Of a DNA stretch of 64,000 nucleotides, positions 62,249-64,000 are shown piece after piece. Within the stretch, counting starts at the first letter, position 1. Each line of letters begins with the position of its first letter. The notes under the pieces are model-generated. The model did not search any database, was not told the origin of the DNA, and worked only from the letters and a program-made list of their open reading frames with translations. Both the position numbers and the translations under genes were made by a program. Source of the DNA: an uncultured Bacillota bacterium (GTDB lineage Bacteria > Bacillota_I > Bacilli_A > RFN20 > CAG-449). The stretch lies in contig CABUOQ010000004.1 in NCBI GenBank assembly GCA_902493275.1, positions 1-64,000 of the forward strand. Reading direction: 5' to 3'.

Positions 62249-64000
62249 TTAGATAGTAAAATAATTAGTTTGATTAGCAATATCACCCTTAGTTTCACCA
62301 TTTTGTTTGAAACCATTATTTTGAATAACTCCCGAAGTGAATTGGACTAAAATTGCTTTTAAAGTAGTATCTTTTGTTATCGATTGTCCAATCTCTGTAT
62401 AATCTATATCTAAACTTAACTTCCAGTACTCACCATTAGAATCTAATTCATACTTTACTTCATATAAAGTAAGATCTTCTCCATGGAATTGCTTATTTTC
62501 ATCATCCCAGAACCCCGTTTTACCTGTTTGAATATACGCTCTATCTTTATAGATAACAAATCCTACATCTGAAGCATCAAGTCCCCATCCAGTTTTATCT
62601 GATGTACTAGAATGAACGATAAATCTTATAAAATCACTATCATTAAACTCACTAAATGATACCATATTTAATGTCAATTTTTCTTCATATCTAACCACGT
62701 TAGCGTATATGTGTCCACCACCGATTGAAAATTCAATATTTTTATCCTTTATCAATGTTTCTTTATCAACAGAAGTCACTTCTTCTTGAATAACTAAATA
62801 TGAACTTTGAGCTGCTGGATCACCCATACCAACACCTTGATATACCATACCATTACGATAATCTATAGCGTCATAGATATCCCCTGTAGTGGATGCATTA
62901 AAGAATTCCATCGCAAACATTGAAACTTTACCAGATGATTTATATCCAGGAATCTCAGTGAAATCCACTTCAAATTGTAAAGTAAAGTATCCTTGAGGAT
63001 TATTGTTAAATACTGGTTGATGATTAGCAGAAACATCATCTACACCAAAAGTTCTATAGGCCCAGAAATCTGTTAATCCTGTCTTTTTGACAGCTTTTTC
63101 ACTGTTAACAAGGAAAGTTATATCGCTTTCTTGTAATGACCATCCATTACCATTTGTTGATGAAGTATGTAAGATAATCTTCATATATTCATCCGCAGCA
63201 AATTCACCAAATCCAATCATATCGAAAATAAATGATGCATCAGTTTTAGTGTATTTAATATGCACATCATCACCATTAGGTTTATTAGTTAAAATTGGAT
63301 CAGCTGTATGGAAATCATATCCTTTTGTTAATTCTTCTTTATCATAATCTGGAAGAGGTACATCTTCTGGATAACAATTCATCACACAATTAAAGCAATA
63401 ATTTTCTTTATCACATCGGACATAATTAATTGGGTTTTCAACTGGAGCAATATCTTGACTATCTAAAGCTAATAATGGTGCCCAATCGCTATCTGATTCG
63501 GACCATTCACCAACGCTTACACCAACAATCTCATCGTTACTTATTTCCAATATATCATATGGAATATTCACAATAATATCGAGACCTTCATTTTCAACAA
63601 CCTCTAAAGAGACATTTTTAGTTACTTCAATACCACCACAATTAATAATTGAAGTGCTATAATCATTTTTAATAGTTGTTTTAAACACATTACTATCTTG
63701 ACTTGATGAAACAGTTTTTGTAGAAACATATATTTCAAGTTGTGCCGTTCTATTTTCCGCGACAAAGTATTTATTAGGTGAAGAACATTTAACAATTAAT
63801 CCATTGCTATCTCTAGAAGTAAAAACACTAAAAGCTTCATATTGTCCTTCATTCCAAGATTTACTAGCTAAACTACCTAGTTTTCCATATGTTTTTATTA
63901 ATTCAATATTGCCTAAAGCGATAGTTTCTGAATCACCAATTAATTGATCTTTAATATTTTTGGAATATGATTCATATCCCTTACAAGTTATTTCAAGCAT
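62249..64000 (-). CDS. Large surface protein with two repeated beta modules, 5' end outside window
   Basis: 583 codons to the window edge. The last three bases form an ATG, but the true start may lie beyond. An N-terminal region with Ig-like strands and a Cys-rich short patch (NYCFNCVMNCY) precedes two related modules (about 235-400 and 415-583). Each module has a pattern such as IIL/FIVHSSTxxxxGWxL, DIT/DVGFxV and FWxxxxxxFGVDD/FHGEDL. These look like carbohydrate-binding (CBM9/DOMON-like) folds. No catalytic residues were identified. Confidence 0.65.
   Translation of the reverse strand: MLEITCKGYESYSKNIKDQLIGDSETIALGNIELIKTYGKLGSLASKSWNEGQYEAFSVFTSRDSNGLIVKCSSPNKYFVAENRTAQLEIYVSTKTVSSSQDSNVFKTTIKNDYSTSIINCGGIEVTKNVSLEVVENEGLDIIVNIPYDILEISNDEIVGVSVGEWSESDSDWAPLLALDSQDIAPVENPINYVRCDKENYCFNCVMNCYPEDVPLPDYDKEELTKGYDFHTADPILTNKPNGDDVHIKYTKTDASFIFDMIGFGEFAADEYMKIILHTSSTNGNGWSLQESDITFLVNSEKAVKKTGLTDFWAYRTFGVDDVSANHQPVFNNNPQGYFTLQFEVDFTEIPGYKSSGKVSMFAMEFFNASTTGDIYDAIDYRNGMVYQGVGMGDPAAQSSYLVIQEEVTSVDKETLIKDKNIEFSIGGGHIYANVVRYEEKLTLNMVSFSEFNDSDFIRFIVHSSTSDKTGWGLDASDVGFVIYKDRAYIQTGKTGFWDDENKQFHGEDLTLYEVKYELDSNGEYWKLSLDIDYTEIGQSITKDTTLKAILVQFTSGVIQNNGFKQNGETKGDIANQTNYFTI

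Overview
The window comes from a low-GC, walled, anaerobic member of the Bacillota. It looks like an uncultured gut Bacilli lineage of the RF39 or Erysipelotrichia type, although the lineage itself is inferred. The DNA is very AT-rich with Shine-Dalgarno sites of the AAGGAGG kind. An electron-bifurcating type [FeFe]-hydrogenase and SUF iron-sulfur assembly point to anaerobic life. A D,D-carboxypeptidase argues for a peptidoglycan wall. Many lipoproteins carry Ser/Glu-rich linkers straight after the lipid-modified Cys. Genes read through intact with TGA as a stop, and mnmG ends in TGA overlapping the rsmG start, so the Mycoplasma code is not indicated.

Region by region. 1-1459 is a complete ISL3-type insertion sequence with perfect 29-bp ends. 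1.5-5.4 kb holds two divergent secreted lipoproteins, one with Big2 and OB-fold-like domains and one an endonuclease I. They share a near-identical 325-bp leader (promoter, RBS, signal peptide, Ser-rich linker) arranged as a large inverted repeat. 5.4-12.8 kb is a hydrogenase block: HydC-HydB-HydA-like subunits preceded by a sensory module made of a [2Fe-2S] ferredoxin, a group C-like PAS [FeFe]-hydrogenase that lacks the proton-relay Cys, and a SpoIIE-type phosphatase. 12.9-18.7 kb has a DacF-like peptidase and then an eroded accessory island: two copies of a broken lipoprotein gene as ~192-bp direct repeats around a secreted C39-like protease and a membrane protein, plus an Rhs C-terminal fragment with an HExxH tip. 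18.7-26 kb is core: sufC-sufD-sufS-sufU-sufB-mnmG-rsmG, tightly packed or overlapping, behind two tiny Cys-rich membrane peptides.

26.5-34.8 kb carries a PrsA-like parvulin lipoprotein and a partner lipoprotein, a HIT protein, the flippase-like/recX/yhaM operon, an NYN-LOTUS protein and tRNA-Thr. 35-41.5 kb holds a two-component system, a membrane-anchored hydrolase, cysK-cysE and a TetR-type regulator. 41.6-46.7 kb is an operon of three paralogous lipoproteins. 46.9-54.3 kb has an AbrB/ABC-2 exporter operon, an AraC regulator, and two large lipoproteins likely to act on or bind glycans. 54.4-64 kb holds a YhaN/YhaO-like (Rad50/Mre11-like) pair, a free-standing FakA-type domain, a PnuC-like transporter, a phosphatase, an acyltransferase, tRNA-Leu followed by an integrase remnant, an RDD protein, and a large surface protein that runs off the right edge.

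The strongest leads are the inverted leader repeats at 2877-4153, the sensory hydrogenase cassette, the repeat-bounded protease island with its Rhs fragment, and several overlooked tiny ORFs and dyads. All family calls rest on motif recognition by eye; no database search was run.
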